Shown: positions 22,428-32,496, counted from the first letter of the stretch. The stretch: DNA of 64,000 nucleotides from an uncultured Granulosicoccus sp. (GCA_947492525.1 CANLNQ010000005.1:1-64000); one strand, 5' to 3'. Numbers and translations: made by a program. The notes: generated from the sequence alone by a model not told the origin.

Positions 22428-23180
22428 ATGGCCGGACATAGTAAATGGGCCAATATCCAGCATCGCAAGGGTAAGCAAGACGCCAAGCGCGGCAAGTTGT
22501 TCACCAAGTTCATCCGCGAGATCAATATCGCGGCCAGGATGGGCGGTTCCGACCTGGGATCCAACCCGCGCCTGCGCCTGGCGGTGGACAAGGCCCTGAG
22601 CGGCAACATGACCAAGGACACCATCGAACGTGCCATCAAGAAAGGTGCGGGCGAGCTCGACGATGTGTCCTACGAGGAAAATCGCTACGAAGGCTATGGC
22701 GTGAACGGTGTGGCCATCATGGTCGACACCATGACCGACAACCGCAACCGGACCGTCTCCGAAGTCAAGCACGCCTTCACCAAGTACGGCGGCAACATGG
22801 GCACTCAGGGCTCGGTGTCCTATCTGTTCGAAAAGCAGGGCATCCTCAATTATCCCGCCGGCACGGACGAAGACACGATCATGGAAGCGGCGCTGGAAGC
22901 AGGTGCCGATGACATCATCACCAATGACGACGGGTCCATCGATGTGCTGACCACCGAAGAGGTGTTCATGGACGTCAAGGAAGCGCTGGTGGAGGCCGAA
23001 CTGGTGCCCGAGCATTCCGAAGTCACGATGCGTGCGGCCACCGAGGTGGAACTGGACGTGGAGCAGGGCGAGAAGCTGATCAAGCTGATCGATGCGCTGG
23101 AAGATCTGGACGACGTGCAGGATGTCTACACCAATGCCGACATCCCGCCCGAGTCCTACGGTGACGGCGCGTCCAGCTGA
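22428..23180 (+). CDS. yebC: YebC/PmpR family regulatory protein
   Basis: A 250-residue protein with the invariant start [19 protein letters not shown] and the segments [20 protein letters not shown] and [17 protein letters not shown]. The family binds DNA in some species and has been linked to translation of proline-rich stretches in others. Here it sits immediately before ruvC, the conserved order in gammaproteobacteria. The SD-like AAGAGG precedes ATG 22428. Confidence 0.96.
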   Translation: MAGHSKWANIQHRKGKQDAKRGKLFTKFIREINIAARMGGSDLGSNPRLRLAVDKALSGNMTKDTIERAIKKGAGELDDVSYEENRYEGYGVNGVAIMVDTMTDNRNRTVSEVKHAFTKYGGNMGTQGSVSYLFEKQGILNYPAGTDEDTIMEAALEAGADDIITNDDGSIDVLTTEEVFMDVKEALVEAELVPEHSEVTMRAATEVELDVEQGEKLIKLIDALEDLDDVQDVYTNADIPPESYGDGASS

Positions 23181-23202
23181 TGCCACTGGACAGCCATTGC
23201 CT

Positions 23203-23757
23203 GTGAGTAGCCCCCGTAGCAATGGGCTGGTTCGTGTTCTGGGAATCGATCCCGGCTCGGTCATCACCGGCTATGGCCTGATCGAATCCGACGGGGCTCG
23301 CAGTTTTCACCTGGCGCATGGGCATATCCGCGTCAAGGGCGACTCCTTCGCCGAGCGGCTGGGGCATATCCATTCGGCGCTGGGCGATATCATCACCGAA
23401 TGGCAGCCGCAGGAAGTGGCCATCGAGCAGGTGTTTCTCAGCAACAACGCGATGTCGGCGCTGAAGCTGGGGCAGGCGCGAGGGGCGGCCATCACCGCCG
23501 CCGTCTCACGGCAGCTGACGGTGTCGGAATACGCACCGCGACTGGTCAAGAAAGTGGTTACGGGTTCGGGTGCTGCCGACAAGAAGCAGGTGCAGACCAT
23601 GGTCAGGGCACTGCTGCATATCGTATCAACGGTGCAGGTGGATGCGGCCGATGGACTGGCCATTGCCATCTGCCATGCGCATTCGCGCAAGATCCCCGGC
23701 GGAGAGGTACTGCTGCCACAGAGAAAACGTGTTCGAGGAAGAGGTCTGAGGCGATGA
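23203..23757 (+). CDS. ruvC: Crossover junction endodeoxyribonuclease RuvC
   Basis: Holliday junction resolvase of 184 aa with the RNase-H-like fold. The first catalytic Asp lies in VLGIDPGSVITGYG, the Glu in QEVAIEQVFLSNNAMSALKL, and the last acidic pair in VDAADGLAIAICHAH. The start is GTG 23203, just after the yebC stop; the longer frame would run through yebC. It overlaps ruvA by 4 bp (ATGA). Acts with RuvAB to resolve recombination intermediates. Confidence 0.96.
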   Translation: MSSPRSNGLVRVLGIDPGSVITGYGLIESDGARSFHLAHGHIRVKGDSFAERLGHIHSALGDIITEWQPQEVAIEQVFLSNNAMSALKLGQARGAAITAAVSRQLTVSEYAPRLVKKVVTGSGAADKKQVQTMVRALLHIVSTVQVDAADGLAIAICHAHSRKIPGGEVLLPQRKRVRGRGLRR

Positions 23758-24353
23758 TTGGTCGGCTGACGGGTGTGTTGCTGGAGAAGAACCCACCTGC
23801 CTTGCTGGTGGATGTGCAAGGCGTCGGATACGAGGTGGATGTGCCCATGTCCACCTTCTATGCGCTGCCGGCACAAGGCGAGGCCGTGGCGCTGTTCACG
23901 CATATGGTGGTGCGCGAGGATGCGCAGTTGCTCTATGGTTTCGGGACTCGTACCGAGCGGGTTCTGTTCCGTGCCTTGCTGAAGGTCAATGGCGTCGGCG
24001 CCAAGGTGGCCCTGGCCATCCTCTCCGGGCTCAGTACCGATGAATTTCTGGCCTGTATTGCCGGCAAGGATGTCACGGCACTGGTACGGGTGCCGGGAAT
24101 CGGCAAGAAGACAGCCGAGCGGCTGCTGGTGGAATTGCAGGACAAGGTGGATACGCTGGGGGTCGGCAGTGCCTCACCCAGTGGTGCGCTGCCGCTGGAT
24201 GATGATCCCACGGCGCGAGAGCAGGCCGAGGAGGCACTGGTGGCGCTGGGCTACAAGCCGGCCGAGGCCAATCGCCTGCTCGACAAGAACAGCGAGACGG
24301 GACAGAGCGTCGAGCAGATGATTCGGGCGGCGCTGCGAGGCGCAGCGCGCTAG
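23754..24353 (+). CDS. ruvA: Holliday junction branch migration protein RuvA
   Basis: A 199-residue DNA junction-binding subunit. The OB-fold N-terminus is MIGRLTGVLLEKNPPALLVD, then helix-hairpin-helix motifs VNGVGAKVALAILSGLS and VPGIGKKTAERLLVEL, and the C-terminal RuvB-contact domain (EEALVALGYKPAEANRLL). It is translationally coupled to ruvC (ATGA). The 100-bp gap to ruvB shows no clear hairpin. Confidence 0.97.
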   Translation: MIGRLTGVLLEKNPPALLVDVQGVGYEVDVPMSTFYALPAQGEAVALFTHMVVREDAQLLYGFGTRTERVLFRALLKVNGVGAKVALAILSGLSTDEFLACIAGKDVTALVRVPGIGKKTAERLLVELQDKVDTLGVGSASPSGALPLDDDPTAREQAEEALVALGYKPAEANRLLDKNSETGQSVEQMIRAALRGAAR

Positions 24354-24453
24354 ATGTCGAACGCTTGGCAGGCACCGCGACGATGTGGCATCTGCGTAAC
24401 ATCCGAGCGCGAAGAAGCGACTTTTTCACGGCACGATCACCGGAGTACCCGAT

Positions 24454-25467
24454 ATGGCCGATCCTGAACGACTGATCACAGCCGATGCACACCAGGAAGA
24501 TGCGCAGGAACGGGCCATGCGGCCCAAGATGCTGGCTGACTATCACGGCCAGCGCGCCGTGGCCGAGCAGATGGACCTGTTCATCTCGGCGGCAAAGATG
24601 CGCAGCGAAGCCCTGGATCATGTGCTGGTATTCGGCCCTCCCGGGCTGGGCAAGACAACCCTGGCCAACATCATCGCCAATGAGCTGGACGTGCGTATTC
24701 TGCATACCTCCGGACCGGTACTGGAACGCCCCGGCGATCTGGCCGCGATCCTGACCAATCTGGAGGCCAATGATGTGCTGTTCATCGACGAGATTCATCG
24801 CATGAGCGCTCTGGTGGAAGAGGTGTTGTACCCGGCCATGGAGGACTACCAGATCGACATCATGACCGGCGAGGGCGTCAGCGCACGCTCCTTCAAGATC
24901 GATCTGCCGCCCTTCACCCTGGTCGGGGCAACCACGCGAGCGGGTCTGCTCAGCTCGCCACTGCGGGATCGATTCGGTATCGTGCAGCGCCTGGAATTCT
25001 ACGAGGTGGATGATCTTGCCGGCATCGTTGCCCGTTCCGCACGTCTGCTGGATGTCGCCATCGATGAGCAGGGCTGTGTGGAGATCGCCCGCCGTTCGCG
25101 CGGCACGCCGCGTATCGCCAACCGCTTGCTGCGCCGCGTGCGCGATTTTGCCGATGTCCGTGCCGACGGACGTGTCGATGCGCAGATCGCCGATCAGGCC
25201 CTGAATCTGCTGAATGTGGATCGACTGGGTCTGGACAATATGGACCGGCGTCTGTTGAACGCCATCATCCACAAGTTCGGCGGCGGACCTGTGGGTGTGG
25301 ACAACCTCGGGGCGGCCCTGTCGGAGGAGACCGGTACGCTCGAAGAGGTGGTCGAACCCTACCTCATTCAGCAGGGCTTGCTGATGCGCACACCGCGTGG
25401 CCGGGTGGTGACCCCCCATACCTACCGGCACTTCGGTCTGCAGCAGCCGGTCACGGAAGGAGGCTGA
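24454..25467 (+). CDS. ruvB: Holliday junction branch migration ATPase RuvB
   Basis: AAA+ hexameric motor of 337 aa that drives branch migration with RuvA. Walker A is [16 protein letters not shown], Walker [11 protein letters not shown], the sensor 1 and arginine finger region [20 protein letters not shown], and a C-terminal winged helix ends the protein ([17 protein letters not shown]). Length and motifs are standard. Confidence 0.98.
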   Translation: MADPERLITADAHQEDAQERAMRPKMLADYHGQRAVAEQMDLFISAAKMRSEALDHVLVFGPPGLGKTTLANIIANELDVRILHTSGPVLERPGDLAAILTNLEANDVLFIDEIHRMSALVEEVLYPAMEDYQIDIMTGEGVSARSFKIDLPPFTLVGATTRAGLLSSPLRDRFGIVQRLEFYEVDDLAGIVARSARLLDVAIDEQGCVEIARRSRGTPRIANRLLRRVRDFADVRADGRVDAQIADQALNLLNVDRLGLDNMDRRLLNAIIHKFGGGPVGVDNLGAALSEETGTLEEVVEPYLIQQGLLMRTPRGRVVTPHTYRHFGLQQPVTEGG

Positions 25468-25636
25468 AGCCTGTCACGGCAAGTGACCCCTGAAATATCG
25501 GTGCCGGGGCCGGTTTCGGGTATAGTCGCGCTGCAGCGCTGCCGAAGACATATCGTGGTGGCGAGTTTGCCGACAGTTCATGGCTGTAAGCTGTCAGGTT
25601 GCTGTATTTTCTCACTTTCCTCTGCAATACTTTCGC

Positions 25637-26041
25637 ATGTCGCAATTTTCACTACCGATTCGGGTTTACATCGAAGATACCGATGCCGGTGGCATCGTGT
25701 ACTACGCCAACTATCTGCGCTTCATGGAAAGGGCACGAACCGAATGGCTCAGAGAATGTGGAATCGAACTGGACGTCTGGCAACACGAAAAACGGCGTCT
25801 GTTCGTCGTGCGTTCGGTGCAGGTCGATTATCTGGCGCCTGCACGCTTCAACGATCAGCTGACGGTCACCGCCACGCTGAAATCCATGCGCTCAGCCAGC
25901 GTGGTGTGTGAACAGAAGGTCATGCGCGGCGATACCGTGTTGACCAGTTCGACAGTCGGCCTGGTATGCGTGGATGCCGACAAGTTTGCAGCCTGTGCCA
26001 TTCCAACCGAGATCAGAGAGGCCATCTCCCGTGAATTCTGA
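25637..26041 (+). CDS. ybgC: Acyl-CoA thioesterase YbgC, Tol-Pal associated
   Basis: Hotdog-fold thioesterase of 134 aa. The active-site segment is VYIEDTDAGGIVYYANYLRF with the catalytic Asp. ATG 25637 matches the family start; the longest frame adds 19 unrelated residues. YbgC is the first gene of the tol-pal operon in many gammaproteobacteria and acts on short acyl-CoA or acyl-ACP at the membrane. Its stop overlaps the tolQ start region. Confidence 0.93.
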   Translation: MSQFSLPIRVYIEDTDAGGIVYYANYLRFMERARTEWLRECGIELDVWQHEKRRLFVVRSVQVDYLAPARFNDQLTVTATLKSMRSASVVCEQKVMRGDTVLTSSTVGLVCVDADKFAACAIPTEIREAISREF

Positions 26042-26729
26042 CATGTCCATCATGCACCTGGTGCTCGGAGCGAGTCCGATCGTGCAAGGGGTTCTGATCA
26101 TTCTCGTCATGGCCTCGGTGTTGTCCTGGGCGCTGATTCTGGGCAAGTCCCGCCAGCTGCGTCGAGCCCGACGCATGGCCGAGGATTTCGAGCAGGATTT
26201 CTGGGGTTCTTCCGATATTTCCGGCACCTATTCGAAACTGACCATGCGCCGTGGCACGCTCGACGGTATGGAACGCATATTCGAAGCCGGTTTTTCCGAG
26301 TTCGGCCGTCTGCGTCGCAAGACCGACAACGATGAGATCATCATGGACGGATCGGGTCGCGCCATGCGTATCGCCGTGTCGCGCGAGGCCGACATCATCG
26401 AAAATCACCTGCCGTTTCTGGCCACCGTGGGTTCCATCAGTCCTTATATCGGTCTGTTCGGGACGGTATGGGGCATCATGAATTCCTTCACGGCGCTGGG
26501 CAATGTGCAGCAGGCCACCTTGGCGATGGTGGCTCCGGGGATCGCCGAAGCGCTGATTGCAACGGCCGTTGGCCTGTTTGCAGCCATTCCGGCGGTACTG
26601 TTCTACAACCGCTTTGCCAACGAGGTGGATCGTCTGCTCAGTCGCTATGAGAACTTTGCCGAAGAGTTCTCCACCGTATTGCAACGACAAGCCATTCGTC
26701 GTTTCAGCGGTGAAACGGAACCGTCCTAG
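26031..26729 (+). CDS. tolQ: Tol-Pal system proton channel subunit TolQ
   Basis: Inner-membrane protein of 232 aa, homologous to ExbB/MotA. Three TM segments are visible: [40 protein letters not shown] and [20 protein letters not shown]. With TolR it forms the proton-driven motor that energises TolA during cell constriction. GTG 26031 gives [10 protein letters not shown], which resembles E. coli TolQ; ATG 26043 would lose four residues. It overlaps ybgC by 11 bp and tolR by 1 bp. Confidence 0.95.
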   Translation: MNSDMSIMHLVLGASPIVQGVLIILVMASVLSWALILGKSRQLRRARRMAEDFEQDFWGSSDISGTYSKLTMRRGTLDGMERIFEAGFSEFGRLRRKTDNDEIIMDGSGRAMRIAVSREADIIENHLPFLATVGSISPYIGLFGTVWGIMNSFTALGNVQQATLAMVAPGIAEALIATAVGLFAAIPAVLFYNRFANEVDRLLSRYENFAEEFSTVLQRQAIRRFSGETEPS

Positions 26730-27175
26730 TGAGAGCCGTTCGCCCCATTCGCGCCGAGCGCCGCAAGCGGCGTCTGGTCGCCGAAATCAACGTGGTGCCC
26801 TACATCGATGTCATGCTGGTGTTGCTGGTGATCTTCATGATCACGGCGCCCCTGCTGCAAACCGGGGTGGAGATCGATCTGCCGGATGCGGCAGCAACAC
26901 CCATTGCCGATGCCGGTGAGGCGCAGGAACCGCTGATCCTGTCGGTGAACAGTCAGGGGGAATGGTATCTGAACGTCGGGGAGACACCGGATCAGCCCCT
27001 GGCGCGCGAAGAGGTGCAACGTCTGGCCAGCGCCGTGCTGCGGCTCAACCCCGACCGACGTGTACTGGTGGCAGGAGACGCCGCCATAGACTATGGTCAG
27101 ATCATGCAAGCGATGGTGACTCTGCAGTTGTCAGGGGCACCAGAAATTGGTTTGATGTCTGATCCGGAGCGGTAG
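26729..27175 (+). CDS. tolR: Tol-Pal system protein TolR
   Basis: ExbD/TolR family protein of 148 aa with a short cytoplasmic N-terminus, one TM helix containing the essential Asp ([19 protein letters not shown]), and a periplasmic domain ([19 protein letters not shown]). The GTG start at 26729 shares its first base with the tolQ TAG stop, so translation is coupled. It partners TolQ and contacts TolA. Confidence 0.95.
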   Translation: MRAVRPIRAERRKRRLVAEINVVPYIDVMLVLLVIFMITAPLLQTGVEIDLPDAAATPIADAGEAQEPLILSVNSQGEWYLNVGETPDQPLAREEVQRLASAVLRLNPDRRVLVAGDAAIDYGQIMQAMVTLQLSGAPEIGLMSDPER

Positions 27176-27267
27176 CCAACACTCGTCATGAACATGCTGC
27201 ACGCTGAAAACTCGATAGCTCTTCGGATCGCAACGCAGCCACGGCTGCATCGGTCGGGCTGAGGTTC

Positions 27268-29142
27268 ATGCTAGAGCTCATCCGCCGCTATCCGCTTGCC
27301 ATCGTGCTGTCCGTGCTGTTGCACGGCGCGCTGGTGGCTGCTCTGGTCATCCAGATCAACAAGGAACCGGAGTCTGTCGGCATCGAGCAGAGCGATGAGG
27401 CGCCGATCCAGGCGGTGGCCGTCAGTGAGGAGGACATCGAGGCGGAAGTGCAGCGTCTGCAGGAGCTCGAAGAGCGCAAGGCGCAGCAGGCACTGGAAGA
27501 GCAACAGGCTCTGGAATCCACCGTTGCAGCTCTGGAAGAGGCGCGCGCGGCTGCCGAAGAACGCCTGAAGGAAGCAGAAGAGCTGACAGAACAGCAGCGC
27601 GCGGCCTCCGAAGAGGAAAAACAGCGTATCGAGAGCCTGCAGGATCAGGCCAGTGAGCTGGAGCGCCAGCGCGAGTTGCAGCAAGCGCGGGCCGAAAAAG
27701 AGCAGGCCGAGCTGGAGACGCTGCGACAACAGGAGGCCAATCTGAGCGAACGCCAGGTGCTCGAACGCGAGGCCATGCTCGAGCGTTTGCGGCAGGAACG
27801 GCTGCGTGAGGAAGAACGCATCAGTGCGGCGCAGAAGCAGCTCGAGGAAGAGACACGGCGCATCGAGCAGGCGCGGCAGAAAGCCGACGAGGAACGGGAG
27901 CGACTGGCCGAGGTTCAACGCAATGCCGAGGAGCGTAATCGCCAGCTGCAGGAAGAGGCCCGCCTGGCAGCCGAAGAGAAGGCACGACTGGAAGAACAAG
28001 CGCGGTTGGCTGAACAGGAGAAGGCGCGTCTGGAAGAAGAAGCTCGCCTGGCCGAGCAGGAACGCCAGGAGGCTCTGAAGGCCGCCAGCGAGGCCAAGGC
28101 CGAGCGTGAGCGCATCGAGCAGGAGCGCATTGCGGCCGAGGAGGCTGAAAGACGCGCCGCCGCCGAGCGGGAGCGGGAAGAGGCCGCTGCCGAGAAGCAA
28201 CGGCTGGAAGAGGAACTGGCAGCGGCTCAGGCCGAGCAGGCTCGTCTGGCCGAGGAAGCCGCTGAGCGAGAGGCTCAGGAAGAAGCGGCGCGTCTGGCCG
28301 AAGAGCAACGCATCGCTGAGGAGCAGGCTGCCGCAGAGGCTGAAGCTGAAAGAGTGGCTGAAGAGGCACGCATTGCGGCCGAAGAGCAGGCTGAAGCCGA
28401 ACGTCAGGCCGAGGCTGAGCGAGTGGCTGCCGAGGAACAGGCTGAAGCTGAACGAGTGGCCGAAGCTGAGCGAGTGGCTGCCGAGGAACAGGCTGAAGCC
28501 GAACGAGTGGCCGAAGCTGAACGAGTGGCTGCCGAGGAGCAGGCTGAAGCCGAACGAGTGGCCGAGGCGGAGCGAGTGGCTGCCGAGGAACAGGCTGAAG
28601 CCGAGCGTCAGGCCGAGGCTGAGCGTATAGCTGCCGAAGAACAGGCTGAAGCCGAGCGAGTGGCCACCGAGAAGGCTGCTGCGGCCAAGGCAGAGCAGGA
28701 GAGAATTGCCGCCGAAGAGAAGGCCGAGGCGGATCGCCAGGCAGAACAGGCGCGCCGTGAGGCTGCTGCACGGGAAGCCGAGCTGGCCGAAGAAGCCGCC
28801 AGAATCGCGGCTGCCGCTTCGGAAGAAAATACAAGATTGGCTCAGCAGCAACAGCGGGAACTTCTTCGTCTGCGCAATCTCTATTTCAACTCGATCAGAC
28901 AGCGGGTCGAGCGCAGCTGGCGTAAACCCCCCGGCACTACCGGCAAGGTGGATTGCACTGTGAGCGTATTGCAATCTGTTGGCGGGGAAGTGCTGAAGGT
29001 GTCCGTCGATACGTGCGAAGGAGGCAGTGCTGCCTTGAGAAAATCGGTTGAAAATGCCGTATTGGCAGCCTCTCCCTTGCCGGCTGCACCCGATCCGAAG
29101 CTGTTCGATCGACGCCTGAGATTCTATTTTCGGCCCGATTGA
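27268..29142 (+). CDS. tolA: TolA energy transducer, long coiled-coil form
   Basis: Links the TolQR motor to Pal at the outer membrane. An N-terminal TM helix (LAIVLSVLLHGALVAALVIQ) anchors it; residues about 50-525 form a highly charged Glu/Ala/Arg/Gln coiled coil; the C-terminal domain (LRNLYFNSIRQRVERSW, VSVDTCEGGSAALRKSV with its Cys pair, and FDRRLRFYFRPD) is the TolA domain III. At 624 aa it is about 200 residues longer than E. coli TolA, and the extra length is in the helical linker, part of which is a recent tandem duplication at 28372-28677. The ribosome-binding region is weak. Confidence 0.95.
   Translation: MLELIRRYPLAIVLSVLLHGALVAALVIQINKEPESVGIEQSDEAPIQAVAVSEEDIEAEVQRLQELEERKAQQALEEQQALESTVAALEEARAAAEERLKEAEELTEQQRAASEEEKQRIESLQDQASELERQRELQQARAEKEQAELETLRQQEANLSERQVLEREAMLERLRQERLREEERISAAQKQLEEETRRIEQARQKADEERERLAEVQRNAEERNRQLQEEARLAAEEKARLEEQARLAEQEKARLEEEARLAEQERQEALKAASEAKAERERIEQERIAAEEAERRAAAEREREEAAAEKQRLEEELAAAQAEQARLAEEAAEREAQEEAARLAEEQRIAEEQAAAEAEAERVAEEARIAAEEQAEAERQAEAERVAAEEQAEAERVAEAERVAAEEQAEAERVAEAERVAAEEQAEAERVAEAERVAAEEQAEAERQAEAERIAAEEQAEAERVATEKAAAAKAEQERIAAEEKAEADRQAEQARREAAAREAELAEEAARIAAAASEENTRLAQQQQRELLRLRNLYFNSIRQRVERSWRKPPGTTGKVDCTVSVLQSVGGEVLKVSVDTCEGGSAALRKSVENAVLAASPLPAAPDPKLFDRRLRFYFRPD
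28372..28677 (+). repeat. In-frame 51-bp tandem repeat in tolA, six copies
   Basis: Six consecutive 17-residue units of the type VAAEEQAEAERVAEAER (residues about 369-470), 51 bp each. The units are nearly identical at DNA level, including synonymous sites, so the expansion is recent. Copy-number change would keep frame and would only lengthen or shorten the periplasmic coiled coil. Confidence 0.85.
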
Positions 29143-29256
29143 CGGCGCGCTGGCGGTATACGGCGGTCATGACCGCAAGTCCGTTGACTTTTGGGGTTAA
29201 TTACCATTTGAACTACCCTTGACTATGTAAGTTGGGCGGATGGTTTAGGATTCCAC

Positions 29257-30729
29257 GTGACACGACGAACCTTGGACACTGATGATTTGTATTTCAAAGC
29301 GCGTATGAGCGGATTTCTGTCGACATTGCAGACCCTGAAGCCTTCAGCTCGCGGACTCGTCCATGCACTGCTGCGTGGCCGATTCGGCAGTTTGTTGCCT
29401 ACTGCTGCCAGGCGGCATCTCAGCGCCCTGTCGAGCGCCCTGGTGTCGGTTCTGCTGCTGTTCAGTGTGATGAGCAGCCCGGCCCGGGCGGTCATCGAGA
29501 TCGAGATCACGCAGGGCGGCGAGAATGCCATTCCCATTGCCATCGTGCCGTTCGGCTGGTCGGGCAGTGGCGAGGCGCCGGAGGATATCGCAGGTATTGT
29601 CGATGCCGATCTGCAGCGTAGTGGCAATTTTGCACCGTTGAACCGTCAGGATCTGGTTGCCAACCCGGTCAGCGGCGATGTGCCCCGATACGCCAACTGG
29701 CGCTTGTCCGGTGCGGATTTTCTGTTGATCGGCGGTATCAAACCGTCGGCGACATCAGCCGGTGGTTACGTGGTGGAGTTTCAGCTCTACGATGTATTGC
29801 AGCAATCATTGATGACAGGCTTCAGCTTCCAGGTGACCGATCAGACGCTGCGCAGTGCCGCTCACCAGATTTCCGACGAAGTGTATGAAGAAATTCTGGG
29901 CATCCCCGGCGCCTTCAACACCCAGATAGCCTTCGTCTCGGTCTCCGGTGTCGTGGGCGATCGCACCTATCAACTGCAGTTGGCTGATGCCGATGGGGAA
30001 AACCCGCAAGCCATGCTGACTTCACCGCGGCCCATTCTCTCTCCCGCCTGGGCGCCGGATGGTATCCGCATAGCCTACGTCTCCTTCGAGAATCGAACGC
30101 AGTCAGCCATCTATGTACAGGACAGAGAGCAGGGCAGCCGGGTCAAGGTCATTTCCCGCGCCGGCATCAACGGCGCGCCAAGCTGGTCGCCCGATGGCAC
30201 GCGTCTAGCCGTGACACTGTCCTTTGAAGGAAATCCTGACATCTATATCCTGCAGATCGATTCAGGTGAGTTGCGCAGAGTCACCGACAGTGATGCGATA
30301 GATACCGAGCCGGTCTGGCTGGATGATGACAATCTGGTCTTCACCTCCGATCGAAGCGGCGGACCTCAGCTGTACGAGGTATCGGCCCGTGGTGGCCGTG
30401 CCAGCCGCCTGACCTTCGAAGGCAATTACAACACCAGTGCAACCGTGTCACCCGATGGTTCCACGGTGGCTTTCGTGCACGGTGCCGGCAGCGGCTTTCA
30501 GATCGGCATGATCGATCGATCCTCGGGTCTGTTCCAGACACTGACTCAAGGTACGCTGGACGAGTCACCGAGTTTTTCTCCCAACGGGCAGATGATCATC
30601 TACGCGACCGAAAAGAACGGCCGTGGCACGCTGGGTGCCGTATCGCTGGATGGCAGCGTGGTACAGAGCCTGTCACTGGACGATGGCGGGTCGGTTCGCG
30701 AGCCTGCCTGGTCGCCGTATTCCGAGTAA
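29257..30729 (+). CDS. tolB: Tol-Pal system beta-propeller protein TolB
   Basis: Periplasmic protein of 490 aa. A long Arg-rich leader precedes the hydrophobic signal (LVSVLLLFSV) and cleavage near SSPARA. The N-terminal domain follows (IPIAIVPFGWSGSGEAPEDI), then a six-bladed WD-like propeller with repeated SPDG-type turns (SPAWAPDGIRIAYVSFE, APSWSPDGTRLAVTLSF, TVSPDGSTVAFVHG, SPSFSPNGQMIIYATE). GTG 29257 has an AGGA upstream; ATG 29305 is the alternative. It binds Pal and is released by TolA. Confidence 0.95.
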   Translation: MTRRTLDTDDLYFKARMSGFLSTLQTLKPSARGLVHALLRGRFGSLLPTAARRHLSALSSALVSVLLLFSVMSSPARAVIEIEITQGGENAIPIAIVPFGWSGSGEAPEDIAGIVDADLQRSGNFAPLNRQDLVANPVSGDVPRYANWRLSGADFLLIGGIKPSATSAGGYVVEFQLYDVLQQSLMTGFSFQVTDQTLRSAAHQISDEVYEEILGIPGAFNTQIAFVSVSGVVGDRTYQLQLADADGENPQAMLTSPRPILSPAWAPDGIRIAYVSFENRTQSAIYVQDREQGSRVKVISRAGINGAPSWSPDGTRLAVTLSFEGNPDIYILQIDSGELRRVTDSDAIDTEPVWLDDDNLVFTSDRSGGPQLYEVSARGGRASRLTFEGNYNTSATVSPDGSTVAFVHGAGSGFQIGMIDRSSGLFQTLTQGTLDESPSFSPNGQMIIYATEKNGRGTLGAVSLDGSVVQSLSLDDGGSVREPAWSPYSE

Positions 30730-30753
30730 TCAGATTTCAACGAGAGCAAGTCA

Positions 30754-31281
30754 ATGAAGAGATTTCAATTTCTCATCGTCGCGATGGCAGGGCTGGCACT
30801 CAGTGCCTGTGGTTCGAACCCCAGTCGGGCTCCCGAGCTGGTGGACGTGGATACGCCAGCGGTGGTGCAGCCGGTCACGATCGATGGGGTTCAGGATATA
30901 TCGCAGGTCGATCCCAATTCGATTGCGGGGCGGGCCCCCATGGAGCGCGTCATCTATTTCGACTACGACAAATCCGAACTGCGGCCTGAATTCCTGGATA
31001 TCGTGGCGCAGCACGGTCGCTACCTGGCGCAGAACCCGGATGGTCGGGTTCGCCTGGAAGGGCACACCGATGAGCGCGGTTCACGCGAATACAATATCGC
31101 CCTGGGTGAGCGCCGAGCCATGACCATTGCGCGGATGTTGCAGCTGCAGGGCGTCAGCTCCGCGCAGACGCGCACCGTCTCCTACGGTGAGGAACTGCCG
31201 GTGGACGATGGCCATAACAGCGATGCCTGGGCCAAGAACCGGCGGGTGAATATCATTTACGAATCCGCCATCCCCAATTGA
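30754..31281 (+). CDS. pal: Peptidoglycan-associated lipoprotein Pal
   Basis: Outer-membrane lipoprotein of 175 aa. The signal ends in the lipobox ALSAC; the OmpA-like domain shows VIYFDYDKSELRPEF, RVRLEGHTDERGSREYNIALG and WAKNRRVNIIYE, with the peptidoglycan-binding Asp and Arg residues present. It starts 24 bp after tolB in the same operon and completes the Tol-Pal bridge between outer membrane and cell wall. Confidence 0.97.
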   Translation: MKRFQFLIVAMAGLALSACGSNPSRAPELVDVDTPAVVQPVTIDGVQDISQVDPNSIAGRAPMERVIYFDYDKSELRPEFLDIVAQHGRYLAQNPDGRVRLEGHTDERGSREYNIALGERRAMTIARMLQLQGVSSAQTRTVSYGEELPVDDGHNSDAWAKNRRVNIIYESAIPN

Positions 31282-31360
31282 TAGTCAGTCAGCGCGTCCA
31301 GACTCTCGGCCCATGATGGGCCGTGTTCCTGCCACCAGAGGATGAAGGAATACCACACCG

Positions 31361-32323
31361 ATGCTCGATACCAGCTCCGTTTCTGACGTTTTCGCCTCCC
31401 TTGCCAGCCGCCAGCCTGTGCTGGCTGCCAATAGCCGTTTGACGGCGAAGCCGCGTTGGGCAGTCGCTGCCTGTTTGCTGCTGATCAGTGCCACGGCCGT
31501 GGCTCAGGAGAAGCCGACGCTCAACAATCTGGACAGTCGGATCGATCGGATCGAACGGATCATGGATCAGTCCCTGCTGGAGCAATTGCAGCGCGTTGAT
31601 AATCTGCAGCAGGAAATTCGGGGTCTGCGCGGCGAGATCGAGAGTCTCAACTACGAAATCGAGACACTGACCAAGCGCAACGCGGATCTGTATGCCGATA
31701 CCGACCGACGTATCACGGACCTTGAAGAAGCGCGAGATTCCCTGGATCTGCTCGGTGGTGATGGTCTTGCAGGCAGTCTTCTGGATGAAACCGCCGGTGG
31801 TGGTCTCGATGAGACGGCCATTGCACCCGCGGGCGTGTTTGTGGCCGAAGACGGCGTTGCCGTACCGTTTGCCAACGACGCTGATTTTGGTGATGGCCCA
31901 CGACCACCGACCGGCGCGTTGCGCGATACCGCAACGCAGGCTGAAAAGGCCGGTTACACCCGTGCCTATGACCTTCTGGCCCGGGGCCAGAATGATAGCG
32001 CCGTGGCCTCCTTCGACGACTTTCTGAAGAAGTATCCTGATGGGCCGTATTCGGACAATGCCTGGTACTGGCAGGGTGAGGCGATGTATGCCCAGCGCAA
32101 GTTCGAAGATGCCTTGCGCAACTTCGGCGTTGTGGTCAATTCTTTTCCTGACAGTACAAAGGTACCGGACGCCAGGTTGAAGATCGGCTTCGCTCTGTAC
32201 GAGCAAGGCGAGTACCAGCAGGCCCGCACCATATTGACTGGGGTTCAGGAGGACTATCCGGGACGCTCTGCAGCCGTGCTGGCGAGAAAGCGTCTGCAAA
32301 AAATGGATAGAGAAGGGCTTTAG
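31361..32323 (+). CDS. cpoB: Cell division coordinator CpoB (YbgF)
   Basis: Periplasmic protein of 320 aa. The signal (WAVAACLLLISATAVAQ) sits after about 30 residues. A trimerising coiled coil follows (LDSRIDRIERIMDQSLLEQL through IETLTKRNADLY), then a C-terminal TPR domain (AYDLLARGQNDSAVASFDDF, YSDNAWYWQGEAMYAQRKF, RTILTGVQEDYPG). It couples Tol activity to PBP1B-dependent peptidoglycan synthesis at the septum. As is usual, it is the last tol-pal gene. Confidence 0.93.
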   Translation: MLDTSSVSDVFASLASRQPVLAANSRLTAKPRWAVAACLLLISATAVAQEKPTLNNLDSRIDRIERIMDQSLLEQLQRVDNLQQEIRGLRGEIESLNYEIETLTKRNADLYADTDRRITDLEEARDSLDLLGGDGLAGSLLDETAGGGLDETAIAPAGVFVAEDGVAVPFANDADFGDGPRPPTGALRDTATQAEKAGYTRAYDLLARGQNDSAVASFDDFLKKYPDGPYSDNAWYWQGEAMYAQRKFEDALRNFGVVVNSFPDSTKVPDARLKIGFALYEQGEYQQARTILTGVQEDYPGRSAAVLARKRLQKMDREGL

Positions 32324-32420
32324 TATCCCCCCAAGACTAAATTTTGCGTTATCATTGTCCGCTCGATACGTAGCGCAGCAATCACGTATCACACGGTCGC
32401 CCAGACCGTAGCAGTACCGG

Positions 32421-32496
32421 GGGGCGTTAGCTCAGTTGGTAGAGCATCTGACTTTTAATCAGGTGGTCGCTGGTTCGAACCCAGCACGCCCCACCA
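32421..32496 (+). tRNA. tRNA-Lys (anticodon UUU)
   Basis: A 76-nt tRNA with encoded CCA. The acceptor stem GGGGCGT (32421-32427) pairs with ACGCCCC (32486-32492); the D arm has TTAGCTCAGTTGGTAGAGC, the anticodon loop is CTTTTAA with anticodon TTT at 32454-32456, and the T arm has GGTTCGAACCC. It follows cpoB by 97 bp, a common arrangement after tol-pal. Confidence 0.97.

Noticed and set aside
24073..25431. 452-residue minus-strand open frame opposite ruvB
   Set aside because: It is antisense to a conserved housekeeping gene, with no recognisable domain.
27271..28974. 567-residue minus-strand open frame opposite tolA, with other long frames in the same region
   Set aside because: It is a low-complexity Leu/Phe/Ser shadow of the Glu/Ala/Arg-rich TolA coding sequence, with no family motif and no regulatory signals.
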